Assembly (NCBI GenBank): GCA_963682175.1
Contig: OY821771.1
Location: 25,502,201-25,566,200 of the forward strand
Source: Triglochin maritima
Taxonomy: Eukaryota; Streptophyta; Magnoliopsida; Alismatales; Juncaginaceae
Reading direction: 5' to 3'
DNA length: 64,000 nt
Shown here: one piece after another, positions 10,835 to 21,302 of the stretch
Layout of the letters: the number at the start of each line of letters is the position of its first letter
How positions within the stretch are numbered: the first letter of the stretch is position 1
Notes under the pieces: model-generated
What the model was told of the DNA's origin: nothing
What the model saw: only the letters and a program-made list of their open reading frames with translations
Databases searched by the model: none
Program-made: the position numbers and the translations under genes

Positions 10835-11766
10835 GATGTTGAGAAACAAAACACCACCATATCCAACTGTAGCAACCATACTATAGGAGATGCGAAGGGA
10901 TCGAGAAGAACAACAGAAAGAACGGGAAGAGAATCACGTCGTACTTCAAACTCTAACAACTTGGGTGCAACAAGCAGCACTCAATGCACCAAGACATCAA
11001 GCAAATTGTCGGATGCCACCGGAAGTGAACAACGACGATGCTGAGTATAATGAGTCACCACCTCGAGGATGACATGGGAATCCACGAGAAAGACACACAG
11101 TTCAGGACTGGGAAGATCGTGTTGCCAATCGTTGGGATGCAGGTTTTCGCGTCGAAGTTCGAGAGTTCACATGTGGACTCAACCCTAAGGAATTCCTTGA
11201 TTGGATGGGATAGATGTTCTTGAAGATCGAACGAACTGAAAAGGGAGATGCGCAAAGAGTTACTTTCATTAAACTATCGTCAAACTTTGTTTCGTAACCT
11301 CCAACGGTTAATTCAAGGTTCGAAGACCGTTGATGAGTATACAATCGAGTTCTACCGACTTGTATAGCTCGAAACCAATTGAGGAAAATACAGGAACAGT
11401 TGGTGGTACGTTATTTGCATGGGTTACGATTCGAAATTCAAGATACTTTGCAGGTGCACACTTTCGCCAATGTCACAGAAGCACAAACAAACAAAGGCTC
11501 GTGTTATCGAGCGCAGTCTTGCTCGAAGCGCAACCAACCGAGGAGCAACTAGTGTTCGGGGAGGTTTTACGAGCCAACGTCATCTGGATGTGAGTCCAGA
11601 AATGTTAAGGACTCCATGGGCACAACAAAATAAAAACATGGGACAACAGACACAAGTGGCATCAAGTACCCCGTCAAGAGTTCAAGGAAATAAAGCCTCC
11701 ATCCGCTGTCATCGCTGCCACGAATTTGGTCACTATTCCAATGAATGTCCCAAACTCAAGTCATAA
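10835..11766 (+). pseudogene. Gypsy gag, broken
   Basis: Fragments in several frames: RRDREEQQKEREENHVVLQ (10,890 on), a YTIEFYRL segment (11,340), KARVIERSLARS (11,490) and a CCHC zinc knuckle CHRCHEFGHYSNEC (about 11,707-11,750). The order and knuckle are typical of Gypsy gag nucleocapsid. Stops and frameshifts separate the parts. Confidence 0.8.
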
Positions 11767-12261
11767 CTTTATACTCAAAAGATGTATGAAAATGAATTCA
11801 GGAACTCATACGAGGAGGAAGTTGTTATGGAGGATGATTCTCTTGTGGTCGCGCCGGAGGACATCTGTGGGGAGAGTTTAGTGATACGACGCCTATGTCT
11901 CACACCGAAGACTACTGAGGATTGGAGGAGGCATGGAATTTTCTCAACTAAGTGCAATAATTGTGGCAAGGTATGCAAGTTGATTATTGACTCAGGTAGT
12001 TGGGAAAATGTGATTTCGGAAGAAGCAGTTCAGAAATTGAACTTACAAACTGAACCTCATTCGCGTCCGTATCGATTAGGGTGGCTGAATCGAACCACTG
12101 AAGTGAAGGTTGAAAAGAAATGTTTAGTTGAATTCTCTATCGGCCCACATTACAAGACAAACATATATTGTGATGTAGTACCTATGGATGCATCTCATTG
12201 GATACTTGGTCGACCATGGCAGTTCGATAATAAGGTGATACGTGATGGTTATGCACATTCG

Positions 12262-12422
12262 CAGGGGCGGATCCAGAAAACAAATTTGGGTGGGGCAAAC
12301 TGTTTTTACATTGGTCGAATTTTTGTTTGAAGACCCACAACTTTAAGTTTATACTTTAAATAAATTAATTAATTATTAAAAAATTGAAAATATCCTTCTT
12401 ATTTTTAATATTTTTCCAAACC

Positions 12423-12464
<42 letters not shown>

Positions 12465-12826
12465 GGATAATCTCCATCGTCGTAATCAAACAAGAACGTA
12501 CACAAAAACAAAATCAATTTGCATCAATATTAAGCTCCAAAGAAATAAAAATCTATTGAACTCTACAATTAAGTGAGGCTACTGTTATGGTTCATCCATA
12601 AGGACCATAAGTGAGGCCTATGAGGAAAAACAAGTCTTCTTTGGGCTAGAAACATGAGGACCAGACCATGAGGACCAGAAACAATTTGGTTGATTAAGTA
12701 AAAGCCCAACAATGTGGTTTTCAAGCAATTTGGGCTGAATAGCTACTAATAAAAAAATGGGCCTTTTTTTTGAAGAATGTGGGTGGGGCAGCTGCCCCAC
12801 CTGCCCTAGGCGTGGGTCCGCCCCTG
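12262..12826. mobile_element. Non-autonomous hAT transposon inserted in Gypsy pol
   Basis: Terminal inverted repeats CAGGGGCGGATCCAG (left) and CAGGGGCGGACCCACG (right, reverse complement) differ at few positions. They are flanked by a perfect 8-bp target duplication, cacattcg, at 12,254-12,261 and 12,827-12,834. Removing the element and one duplication copy rejoins the host protease-RT frame. There is no transposase inside. It contains a (TA)18 microsatellite at 12,427-12,462. Confidence 0.93.
12427..12462. repeat. (TA)n microsatellite
   Basis: Eighteen TA units in a row inside the hAT element. Confidence 0.9.
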
Positions 12827-13251
12827 CACATTCGTATACCATTTGTGGTGGTCCAAGAAAGGTAATCTTGCAACCTTTGAAGGGAAATGAAGGTATTGAA
12901 AATAAAAGCATCACTTGTCTTTCCCGAGTAGAGTTTGAACAAGAGGTTGAAGCCACCAAGATGTGTTTTGCAGTAATTTCAAAGAATATTCCAGCCACTA
13001 AAAATTCAGAAAACATTGATGAAGTGTCGTTTCATGCCCGAATTGTGCTAGAATTTTTTTGTGATGTGTTGCCGCCTGACCTTCCTGCAAGTTTGCCACC
13101 ACTAAGAGATATCCAACACCAAATAGACTTGGTGCCTGGTGTTGTTCTTCCCAACAAAGCACACTATCGCTTGTCGCCCCAACAACATGAGGAGCTTAAG
13201 AAACAGATCACAGAATTGTTGGAGAAAGGCTACACTAGAGAAAGCATTAGC

Positions 13252-14465
13252 CCATACATTGCATCATATGTCTTTCATTTAGATTACTTTTACATCAATA
13301 AATGCTACTAAGGTATGTGTTTAGTCTTATTTACAGAATACAGGGACCTGAATGCAATTTACCCACATCCTGAGCATAAACGCGTGCAAAAGACTCAGTT
13401 CTATCATAAAGACCAAGTTCAAGCTTATCGGGTTTCAAATGGAAATGTATCCAAGCATAAAAGCATTCAAGACCTAATTACAAAAAGAACAAGGACTTAC
13501 GCACAAAAGTAGCCGGAGACCTAATTGCAAAAAGACAAGGACCTAATTGCAATTAAAGCACCAAAATATTATCTTGGAGAAAATCTAAAGAAAAATCAAT
13601 GTAAATCTCCAAACATATAAAGGAATTAATCCGGAGCTCAAAAGAATGGAAAGAAATCATCCAGACGCGCAAAGGAGGATCAAATCATACCATAAACACT
13701 CAGCAAAAATCCGGAATTATTCTGACTATATTGTGCGGCGTTTCCGCCGCACAACACATTCACCATGCGGCGATTCCGCCGCCCACCTTGCGATCCGTGT
13801 GCTCCAATTTTGTCCAGTCGTGTCTGGACACGTGTACTCTCCAATTCTATACTTAGGTCTCTTGTAACAACTATAAATAGCCCCGAGAACGATGTTAGAA
13901 GGGTCCTTGGCCTTAGACCTAGTTTTTAGTTGTTGTTTGTATTTGTCTTTATTTTAGTAATAAAATTCTGTCTTTTATTTCTTGTTTTTACTTTTCTTTT
14001 GTAATGCCTCTAGGATCCCTTCTTCCTCCCTCCATGAGTTTCTAACTCTTTCCAAAGGGTGGAGGTGACGGATTTAGGGTGAAGAGAAGACGAATAAATG
14101 TTATTATTTTAAGTTCGTATTAGTCTATTTTGATTACTTGAGTTTATGTTAAATCATTTATCATGTAATGCTTCATAACTAATATGATTTATTATAAGTT
14201 TCTGAATTCTCTAATCTAAACCCTAAATCTAAACCTCCACCCGACGGAATTCACCTCTTTGTTCTTGTTTTAGTTTTAATCGTTCTTGTTTCTTGCTTTA
14301 AATAATTAAAACCCAAAAATCTCAAAACCAAATTTATTCTTCTCTCCTTCTTCCCCCCAATCGAAATCACATTAAATAACAAATCTCTCCCTCCTTGTGT
14401 TCGACCCGTATTTGCCACGTCTTCATTGACGCCGTGCACTTGCGATATAAATTTAATTATCATCA
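13252..14465 (+). repeat. 5' LTR of the young Athila-type element
   Basis: 1.2 kb, ending ...ttatcatca. TATA box tataaata at 13,872-13,879. Upstream of it are two GC-rich palindromes: tgtgcggcgtttccgccgca within 13,732-13,753 and gcggcgattccgccgc at 13,767-13,782. These are identical in the other LTR (from 19,474). Confidence 0.9.
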
Positions 14466-14471
14466 AGTTTT

Positions 14472-14489
14472 TGGCGCCATTGCCGGGGA
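14472..14489 (+). other. Primer binding site, tRNA-Asp type
   Basis: tggcgccattgccgggga matches the complement of the 3' end of plant tRNA-Asp(GUC) with one mismatch. This primer is characteristic of Athila/Tat Gypsy elements. Confidence 0.85.
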
Positions 14490-15905
14490 GGCGATGTTGA
14501 TTTTGTTTTTTGTTGATTTCTATTTTATCCTGTTTATCTTGTGTACGATCTAAGTATTTGGATTTGTGTTTCAGGAGACAACAGAGTGCACGGAGAAATC
14601 CGAGCACCATCTGAGCTAAACGAGCGGCGAAATCGCCGCACCTGAAGAGTAACTTGCGACGAATCCGCCGCACAATTGAAGCATCTGGGCTTCAAATTTT
14701 TCTGGGACGCGACTCATCTCTGGGTGGACGCGTAAAGCTACTGAAATTTCGAGAGCGGGCGGCGAACCCGACTGAGCATTGCGTAGGTAACTTTTGTTTC
14801 CTTTTTCCTCGTAATTTCTATTTTCAGAAAATTTCCTTTTCGTAGAACTGCATGTGTTAGGGCAAAATTCCATAATTGGCAATAATTCAACTCTGACCTA
14901 AAATTGGAAAAATTAGAAAGGCCTTAGTGCATGTGTTAGGGCAAAATTCCTTTTGTATGCATTATTCTTGCTAAATTCTTGCAAATCAATTTCTGTTGAA
15001 GAGTGCTGGAGTCAAGGTACGTATCGTGGTTTTCATTGATTGCATTTAAGCATATAATCTAGTTTGCATACAACCTTGCAATTGCCCCCTCTAAAGACCA
15101 TTGTTTGACTATCTTTGCTAGATCTAAGTTAAACTATCTTAAGGGCAACTCCGTAGGCAAAGATACGGTGGGGATTTCATCACCCTTCCGTGGCCCACAA
15201 ATCACAATCCTAAAGTGTCACCCAAGCCTTAAAATTAAAATCAATTAGACATTGGCCCCTAAGGACTCAGACTCATTTAAGGAGAAGAATTGGTTTGACT
15301 TGCTATGACCTGAAGCTGATTGAATTTAATTTGGTGTCTAGGAAGTGTTTTTGTGTTGACGTAAGTCTTCCAAGAGAAGTGGTTGTCTAATTGGCACCGA
15401 CTCTGTCGGAAGCGCCCCCACTAGCTATACACTACCTGGCCAAGTTGGTTTGATTAGTGAGGGAGGTGAATCAAGCGAATCAATTCGACTCAACCAGTTA
15501 GGAGTCGTCTAGATCTAAGCGACACTAGGTCTAGGATTGTTTGAACCGTGCTTTCTTAGGAATTTTCTGACCAACCCTCTTTCTATCTTTAGAGTTAGGT
15601 TTCCCTTCTCATCTGAGTCTTCTTTCTCTTCTTACCTAAATTCTCTAGATTAGGATTCCTTTCTCATCTTTACCCATTCTATTGTTTGTTTCCCTTTTGA
15701 AAAAAGAAAACGAAAAAAAAATTGTAATTAATTCTTGAAATTAAATTTGGAATTTAAATTTTGAATTTGAATTCAAAAATTGATTCAACCCGGTGCACTC
15801 AGATTTGGATTCGGGACTTGAGTAATCGACTCTCACGAGTTCATCTAGATTCCAGTCAGGAACTTAGCCCCCAATCCATCTGCTGCACCACCTCACCCGG
15901 ATCCA
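14490..15905 (+). other. Untranslated leader of the young Athila-type element
   Basis: No long ORF. Holds further CGCCGCAC/GCGGCGA words (14,620-14,680). A block (about 15,110-15,600, with tggggatttcatcaccctt) is also found in the leaders at 22,680-23,100 and 37,490-37,900. The shared block shows that three separate elements have homologous leaders, perhaps for packaging; that role is an inference. Confidence 0.7.
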
Positions 15906-18338
15906 ATGGGTGAGAACGTAGTGGACCTGCCTGTTGCACAACCTATAACTCTGAGGGATCGATGCTATCCAGCGATGACTGCTCAGCCATCGTGCATCGT
16001 TATGCCCACCATACCGGGTCGCGACTTCGAACTTAAGGCACAATACATGAGTATGTTGCCTAAGTTCACCTCTAGGGAAGACCCATATCTCTTCCTTAGA
16101 GAATTTGAAGAAATTTGCTCTCTTATGCAATACCAACATATCCCTGAGGAGGCAGTGCGTCTGAAATTTGTGCCTCTTGCACTAAAGGACGACACTAAGA
16201 AATGGCTATATAGTCTAGCCAAAAGATCTATTAGGAGCTGGGCTGAGTTTGTTCAAGTATTCCTGAAAAAATATTTTCCCAACCATAAGACTATGAGGAT
16301 TAGGAATGAAATTGTTGCATTCGTTCAGTCTGAGAGCGAGCCGTTCTATTCCTATCTAGAAAGATTCAAAAGTGTTCTGACCCAATGCCCTCATCATGGA
16401 ATTCCGAGATGGCAATTATGCCAAATTATTTATGAGGTATTGACACCCACATCTAGGGTTATGGTAGAATCCGTAAGCCAAGGGAACTTTATGTCGAAAA
16501 ATGAAAATGATGCCTGGACTTTTCTTGAGGAATTAGCTGAAAACAGTATGCAATGGGACAATGCTAGAACACCGCTTAACCCGAGTATTGGATCTAGAAT
16601 AACGAGTCAACCCAAACCAGGTGTCTTAGCTGTAGATGCCAACATAGCGGCTGAAGCAAAACTAGCTACCCTTATGCGCAGAATGGAAAGTTTAGAGCTA
16701 CAAACCCAAAACCGAGTGAATCAAGCCTCGTCTATCCCTTGCTCTAGATGTGGTCAAACTGGTCATGTAATGGAGGATTGTGCGGACTGGGACCAAGTTA
16801 ATGCCATGTATAACCATGCTAGAAATGAACCATACGCATCAACCTATAACTCGGGTTGGCGTAATAATTCCAATTTCTCATCAAGCCAACAAGGTCAACC
16901 TCCTAGACAACAACCAAACCCGTATAACCAAAATAATACATCATCTGGGTTTAGTAACAATAACGATCATGAGGTTAGGTTGACAAGCTTGGAAAATTTG
17001 ATGAAAACCTTTATACAAACAACCAACCAGACCTTCCAAAGGCTTGAGACACAAGTCAGCCAACTAGCACAAATAGTAGGTGAAAGAGAAAAGGGTCAGT
17101 TTCCAAGTCAACCTGAGGTGAACCCTAGATCTAATAATTCATATCAATCCTATCAAGCACCTTCAGGAAATAACAACCCTAAACCGGTTCAAATGGTTAA
17201 TGAGGAAGGACCGTTCCAACAAATAAATGTTGTAGTATCATTACGGTCCGGAAGACAAGTTGATAACAATGTGGTAAATCCTAGAACGTCTAATCAATCT
17301 AGCCATCAAACTACCACATATGACCTAACCATTGAACCCGACGTCCAATCTGAAACGCTCAACCCACCTACTCAACCTGAACCCATAGTTCAACCTGAAC
17401 CTGAGCGAGTCTATGTTCCTAAAGCCCCATTTCCCAATAGACTCAAAAAGAACTCAAGTGCACAAATAGAGAAAATCTTGGAAGTATTTAAGCAAGTTAA
17501 GGTGAACATTCCACTCTTAGACATGATTCAACAAATACCTGCTTATGCTAAATTCTTAAAAGATTTGTGCACTAAAAAGAGAAAAACGAACGTACCAAAG
17601 AAGGCATTCTCAACTGCAAACATAAGTTCTATTTTGTCCAACACATCTCCTATAAAATATAAGGATCCTGGATGTCCCACAATTTCATGTGCAATAGGAG
17701 ATACTTTTATCAACAAAGCCCTTCTAGACCTTGGTGCTAGTGTTAACCTACTCCCGTACTCTGTCTATGAGCAAATGAACCTTGGTCCACTAAAACCCTC
17801 TAGGACAACCCTTCAATTTGCTGATTGCTCTATTAAGAAACCAAGATGTGTAGTAGAGGATGTTTTGATCAAGGTTGGTGACTTCATTTACCCAGTGGAT
17901 TTTGTCGTACTAGATACCGCACCTGTTGTAAATCCTAACCGACAAATCCCTGTAATTCTAGGCAGACCCTTTTTAGCCACTTCGGATGCATTGATAAACT
18001 GTCGAAATGGGCTCATGCAATTATCTTTTGGGAACTTAAAAGCTGAATTTAATATCTTTCATATTGATAGTGAGCCAGAAATAATATGCAATCAAAGTGA
18101 CGTTGTGATGAAATCGCGTATCTATAAGATTTCTGAATCATCACAAAATCAAAAAGGAAGTAAGAAAAAGGGGAGCAATTCATCTACACACCCACCATCA
18201 CTCGAGCAAATAAGAGAACCTATTTATGTGAGGGTTGTGGAACCTGTGACTCAGGACTCTCATTGCAACATGGGGAACAATTCAACTGGATACATGCACC
18301 AATATGGTGTCATTCAATCCAGTTCTGACTATGGTTGA
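15906..18338 (+). CDS. Intact gag-protease polyprotein, Athila/Tat-type retrotransposon
   Basis: 810 codons without a stop. A retrotransposon gag (capsid) domain lies at about residues 55-190 (LFLREFEEICSLM; LKFVPLALKDDTKKWLY; SWAEFVQVFLKKYFP). A CCHC zinc knuckle CSRCGQTGHVMEDC lies at 279-292. A Gln/Asn-rich linker precedes an aspartic protease at about 590-700 (LLDLGASVNLLPYSVYEQM, catalytic Asp about 608; VILGRPFLATSDALIN). DLGAS replaces DTG/DSG, as is usual in this clade. The protein would assemble virus-like particles in the cytoplasm and process gag. It stops before any reverse transcriptase and the downstream tail is non-coding. The start follows the leader and is the first Met of the open frame. 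Confidence 0.92.
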   Translation: MGENVVDLPVAQPITLRDRCYPAMTAQPSCIVMPTIPGRDFELKAQYMSMLPKFTSREDPYLFLREFEEICSLMQYQHIPEEAVRLKFVPLALKDDTKKWLYSLAKRSIRSWAEFVQVFLKKYFPNHKTMRIRNEIVAFVQSESEPFYSYLERFKSVLTQCPHHGIPRWQLCQIIYEVLTPTSRVMVESVSQGNFMSKNENDAWTFLEELAENSMQWDNARTPLNPSIGSRITSQPKPGVLAVDANIAAEAKLATLMRRMESLELQTQNRVNQASSIPCSRCGQTGHVMEDCADWDQVNAMYNHARNEPYASTYNSGWRNNSNFSSSQQGQPPRQQPNPYNQNNTSSGFSNNNDHEVRLTSLENLMKTFIQTTNQTFQRLETQVSQLAQIVGEREKGQFPSQPEVNPRSNNSYQSYQAPSGNNNPKPVQMVNEEGPFQQINVVVSLRSGRQVDNNVVNPRTSNQSSHQTTTYDLTIEPDVQSETLNPPTQPEPIVQPEPERVYVPKAPFPNRLKKNSSAQIEKILEVFKQVKVNIPLLDMIQQIPAYAKFLKDLCTKKRKTNVPKKAFSTANISSILSNTSPIKYKDPGCPTISCAIGDTFINKALLDLGASVNLLPYSVYEQMNLGPLKPSRTTLQFADCSIKKPRCVVEDVLIKVGDFIYPVDFVVLDTAPVVNPNRQIPVILGRPFLATSDALINCRNGLMQLSFGNLKAEFNIFHIDSEPEIICNQSDVVMKSRIYKISESSQNQKGSKKKGSNSSTHPPSLEQIREPIYVRVVEPVTQDSHCNMGNNSTGYMHQYGVIQSSSDYG

Positions 18339-18991
18339 CTTTGAGCAAATTCCATCCTTCCACCGCAGTTCACGAAGGTAATAAGTGCATTTGCTTTATA
18401 TTTGCATACATTGAGGACAATGCATGATTTAGGTGTGGGGGGTGTTTATATATATATTTATCTATATATCTGTCTTTAAAAAAATTCAATGTTTCATGAC
18501 ATAGCTTAAGATGGAACTACCAAAACCCGAGTACAAATTGCATTGAATTTTTTGTTCCTTATTATATAGTTCTGCTTGTAGAAATTATGACATAAATCGA
18601 AGTTCCAAAGAAATAACTCATTACCCTTTAAGACATGTATGCACTTAAATTGGATGAATCAAATCTTTGAAGTGGTTGATAAAAAGCAGAGGTTGAGGAA
18701 AATATACCGGGAAGTGTGGACTTCTAATAGCAATTAAGCCTTGAGGAAAAAGTAAAAATAAAGGAATAAAGTGAGGAAAACACATTTTGCAAAATGATTA
18801 CAAAAGCCCAAGCCTTTGAGTCACTGGTCCGTAGGGGTATCTTGAAACCCGGTAACTTGAGTCTACCAGCTCGGGATTATCGACCAAACTCGCTACACGG
18901 ATGCAAAAAGGGTAAAAGTGTCAAAAAGCAAATGTGTTGAATCACGAAAATAAAAAAAATACTCAAGGCCCAAAGCTAAAAGAATGATCCT
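18339..18991 (+). other. 3' tail of the young Athila-type element
   Basis: Non-coding. Directly after the ORF comes the word cattgaggacaatgcatga (from 18,409) and a G-rich tract (ggtgtggggggtg, 18,432-18,443). The same pair occurs at 41,150-41,188 in another element. No strong polypurine tract is seen right before the 3' LTR. Confidence 0.6.
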
Positions 18992-20188
18992 TGCCATACA
19001 TTGCATCATATGTCTTTCATTTAGATTACTTTTACATCAATAAATGCTACTAAGGTATGTGTTTAGTCTTATTTACAGAATACAGGGACCTGAGTGCAAT
19101 TTACCCACATCCCGAGCATAAACGCGTGCAAAAGACTCAGTTCTATCATAAAGACCAAGTTCAAGCTTATCGGGTTTCAAATGAAAATGTATCCAAGCAT
19201 AAAAGCATTCAAGACCTAATTACAAAAAGAACAAGGACTTACGCACAAAAGTAGCCGGGGACCTAATTGCAAAAAGACAAGGACCTAATTGCAATTAAAG
19301 CACCAAAATATTATCTTGGAGAAAATCTAAAGAAAAATCAATGTAAATCTCCAAACATATAAAGGAATTAATCCGGAGCTCAAAAGAATGGAAAGAAATC
19401 ATCCAAACGCGCAAAGGAGGATCAAATCATACCATAAACACTCAGCAAAAATCCGGAATTATTCTGACTATATTGTGCGGCGTTTCCGCCGCACAACACA
19501 TTCACCATGCGGCGATTCCGCCGCCCACCTTGCGATCCGTGTGCTCCAATTTTGTCCAGTCGTGTCTGGACACGTGTACTCTCCAATTCTATACTTAGGT
19601 CTCTTGTAACAACTATAAATAGCCCCGAGAACGATGTTAGAAGGGTCCTTGGCCTTAGACCTAGTTTTTAGTTGTTGTTTGTATTTGTCTTTATTTTAGT
19701 AATAAAATTCTGTCTTTTATTTCTTGTTTTTACTTTTCTTTTGTAATGCCTCTAGGATCCCTTCTTCCTCCCTCCATGAGTTTCTAACTCTTTCCAAAGG
19801 GTGGAGGTGACGGATTTAGGGTGAAGAGAAGACGAATAAATGTTATTATTTTAAGTTCGTATTAGTCTATTTTGATTACTTGAGTTTATGTTAAATCATT
19901 TATCATGTAATGCTTCATAACTAATATGATTTATTATAAGTTTCTGAATTCTCTAATCTAAACCCTAAATCTAAACCTCCACCCGACGGAATTCACCTCT
20001 TTGTTCTTGTTTTAGTTTTAATCGTTCTTGTTTCTTGCTTTAAATAATTAAAACCCAAAAATCTCAAAACCAAATTTATTCTTCTCTCCTTCTTCCCCCC
20101 AATCGAAATCACATTAAATAACAAATCTCTCCCTCCTTGTGTTCGACCCGTATTTGCCACGTCTTCATTGACGCCGTGCACTCGCGGT
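18992..20188 (+). repeat. 3' LTR of the young Athila-type element
   Basis: Begins TGCCATACATTGC. Collinear with the 5' LTR up to gccgtgcact, then diverges (gcggtatataattt). A second copy of a gccacgtcttcatt word follows at about 20,216, suggesting a patchwork junction. Confidence 0.88.
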
Positions 20189-20234
20189 ATATAATTTCCA
20201 TAACCCGCTATAATTTGCCACGTCTTCATTAAAT

Positions 20235-21302
20235 AACAAATACACTAAGCAAAGCCCAGCACAATTTCCAGATGGATCCGGACTTTTTAGACTGCTAATT
20301 GGCGGTCACTTTTGGCCCAAATCCGCTAAGATTTCTCTGGGTTACGTATTAGTGTGTATTTAGTCCATTTCTGGTATTTGTTTAGTCCCACATCGGGGGA
20401 TTGTCCCAGATTAGCTTTTTCCATGCCTATAAATAGAACTCTTCACCTCCTATTGTAACCACTCCATATTTTAAGTGGCTATTCTTCCTACTAGAAGTGA
20501 GGCCTTGAAGTACACACTAAAGTAGGAGGATGCTACTTTTAATGTGAGTCATTTTAATACAAGTTTTCTTTATTATGTTGTTTGTTTTATGTTTCTTCTT
20601 TTGCTTTGCTTAATCTCATTTCATTAGTTTTATTAGCTTAGTTAATATGCTTTCTTTGTTTAGTTTAATAATTAGTGTAATGTTTAGTGAGTAGTTCCAT
20701 CCCCTTTGGGCGGTGGAGTAGATGTACATACATGCAAATGAGAATGGATTGAATGCTTTATTTCCAATGTGTTGATAAAACATGAATGTATGCTTGCTTG
20801 TTTAGGATAGAATTTATAACTTGACGAGTTTTGCCAAAATGATTAGAAACCTCTCATGCTTGTTTAGGTTCTGAAATAAACATCTTGCATATGTAAATGT
20901 TAATCAACTAAGTTGGTGAATAGATTGATAGGTTTTGCCACAACATTTAGACACTTCCTATGCATGATAACACTACCTTTATTTGTGCTTAAAGAATGTG
21001 TTCAACACCCACCTCTTTGCTTGTGTGCACTCCCTCCACCCCTTAGGGGTTTTCTCATTTCTGTATTCCAGCATTCTTCTTTTGTTCTTAGCTTAGTTAT
21101 TATTTCATTGTTTGGTTCTTCATTTCGCATTTCCTACTTCTTAGCGTAGTATAGAGTAGAGTAGCATAAACATCTTTCTCCCCCTATTTTTGCCACTTTA
21201 TTTCTGATAAACAAGAGGCTGCTCACCTCCCTGAGAACGACCCGTACTTGCCACCGCTTCATCGTGGTCGTGCACTTGCGGTTTAATTAAAACGTTCAAT
21301 CA
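20235..21302 (+). repeat. Athila-type LTR fragment (5' truncated)
   Basis: Matches the LTR at 42,455-43,838 from its cacaatttccag word to the end (...cgttcaatca). TATA box cctataaatagaac near 20,430. Hairpins ccatcccctttgggcggtgg (20,697-20,716) and accccttaggggt (21,038-21,050). Directly followed, in the middle of another LTR, by gtcattgttaataaaataat, so it probably inserted there. Confidence 0.75.

Larger units (their letters stand above)
11782..13251 (+). pseudogene. Gypsy protease and start of reverse transcriptase, interrupted by hAT
   Basis: A protease domain lies at 11,970-12,250 (CKLIIDSGSWENVISEEAV with catalytic DSG; DVVPMDASHWILGRPWQ). The frame is cut at 12,261 by the hAT element and resumes at 12,835 with YTICGGPRKVILQPL. 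The RT N-terminus follows at 13,080-13,251 (LPPLRDIQHQIDLVPG; LLEKGYTRESISP). It ends abruptly where the Athila-type nest starts; RT resumes at 24,546. Confidence 0.85.
13252..20188 (+). mobile_element. Young Athila/Tat-type element with gag-protease only
   Basis: Two nearly identical LTRs (13,252-14,465 and 18,992 to about 20,188) flank a tRNA-Asp-type primer site, a 1.4-kb leader, one intact gag-protease ORF (15,906-18,338) and a 650-bp tail. There is no reverse transcriptase, RNase H or integrase, so it must depend on another element to move. I count about five differences between the LTRs over about 1.2 kb, all transitions. The left LTR appears to lack its first two bases, and the right LTR loses its last bases at a junction with another LTR, so no target duplication can be read. 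Confidence 0.88.

Noticed and set aside
12427..12462. TA-rich run as a possible origin or promoter
   Set aside because: Simple microsatellite within a hAT element, not near any gene start.
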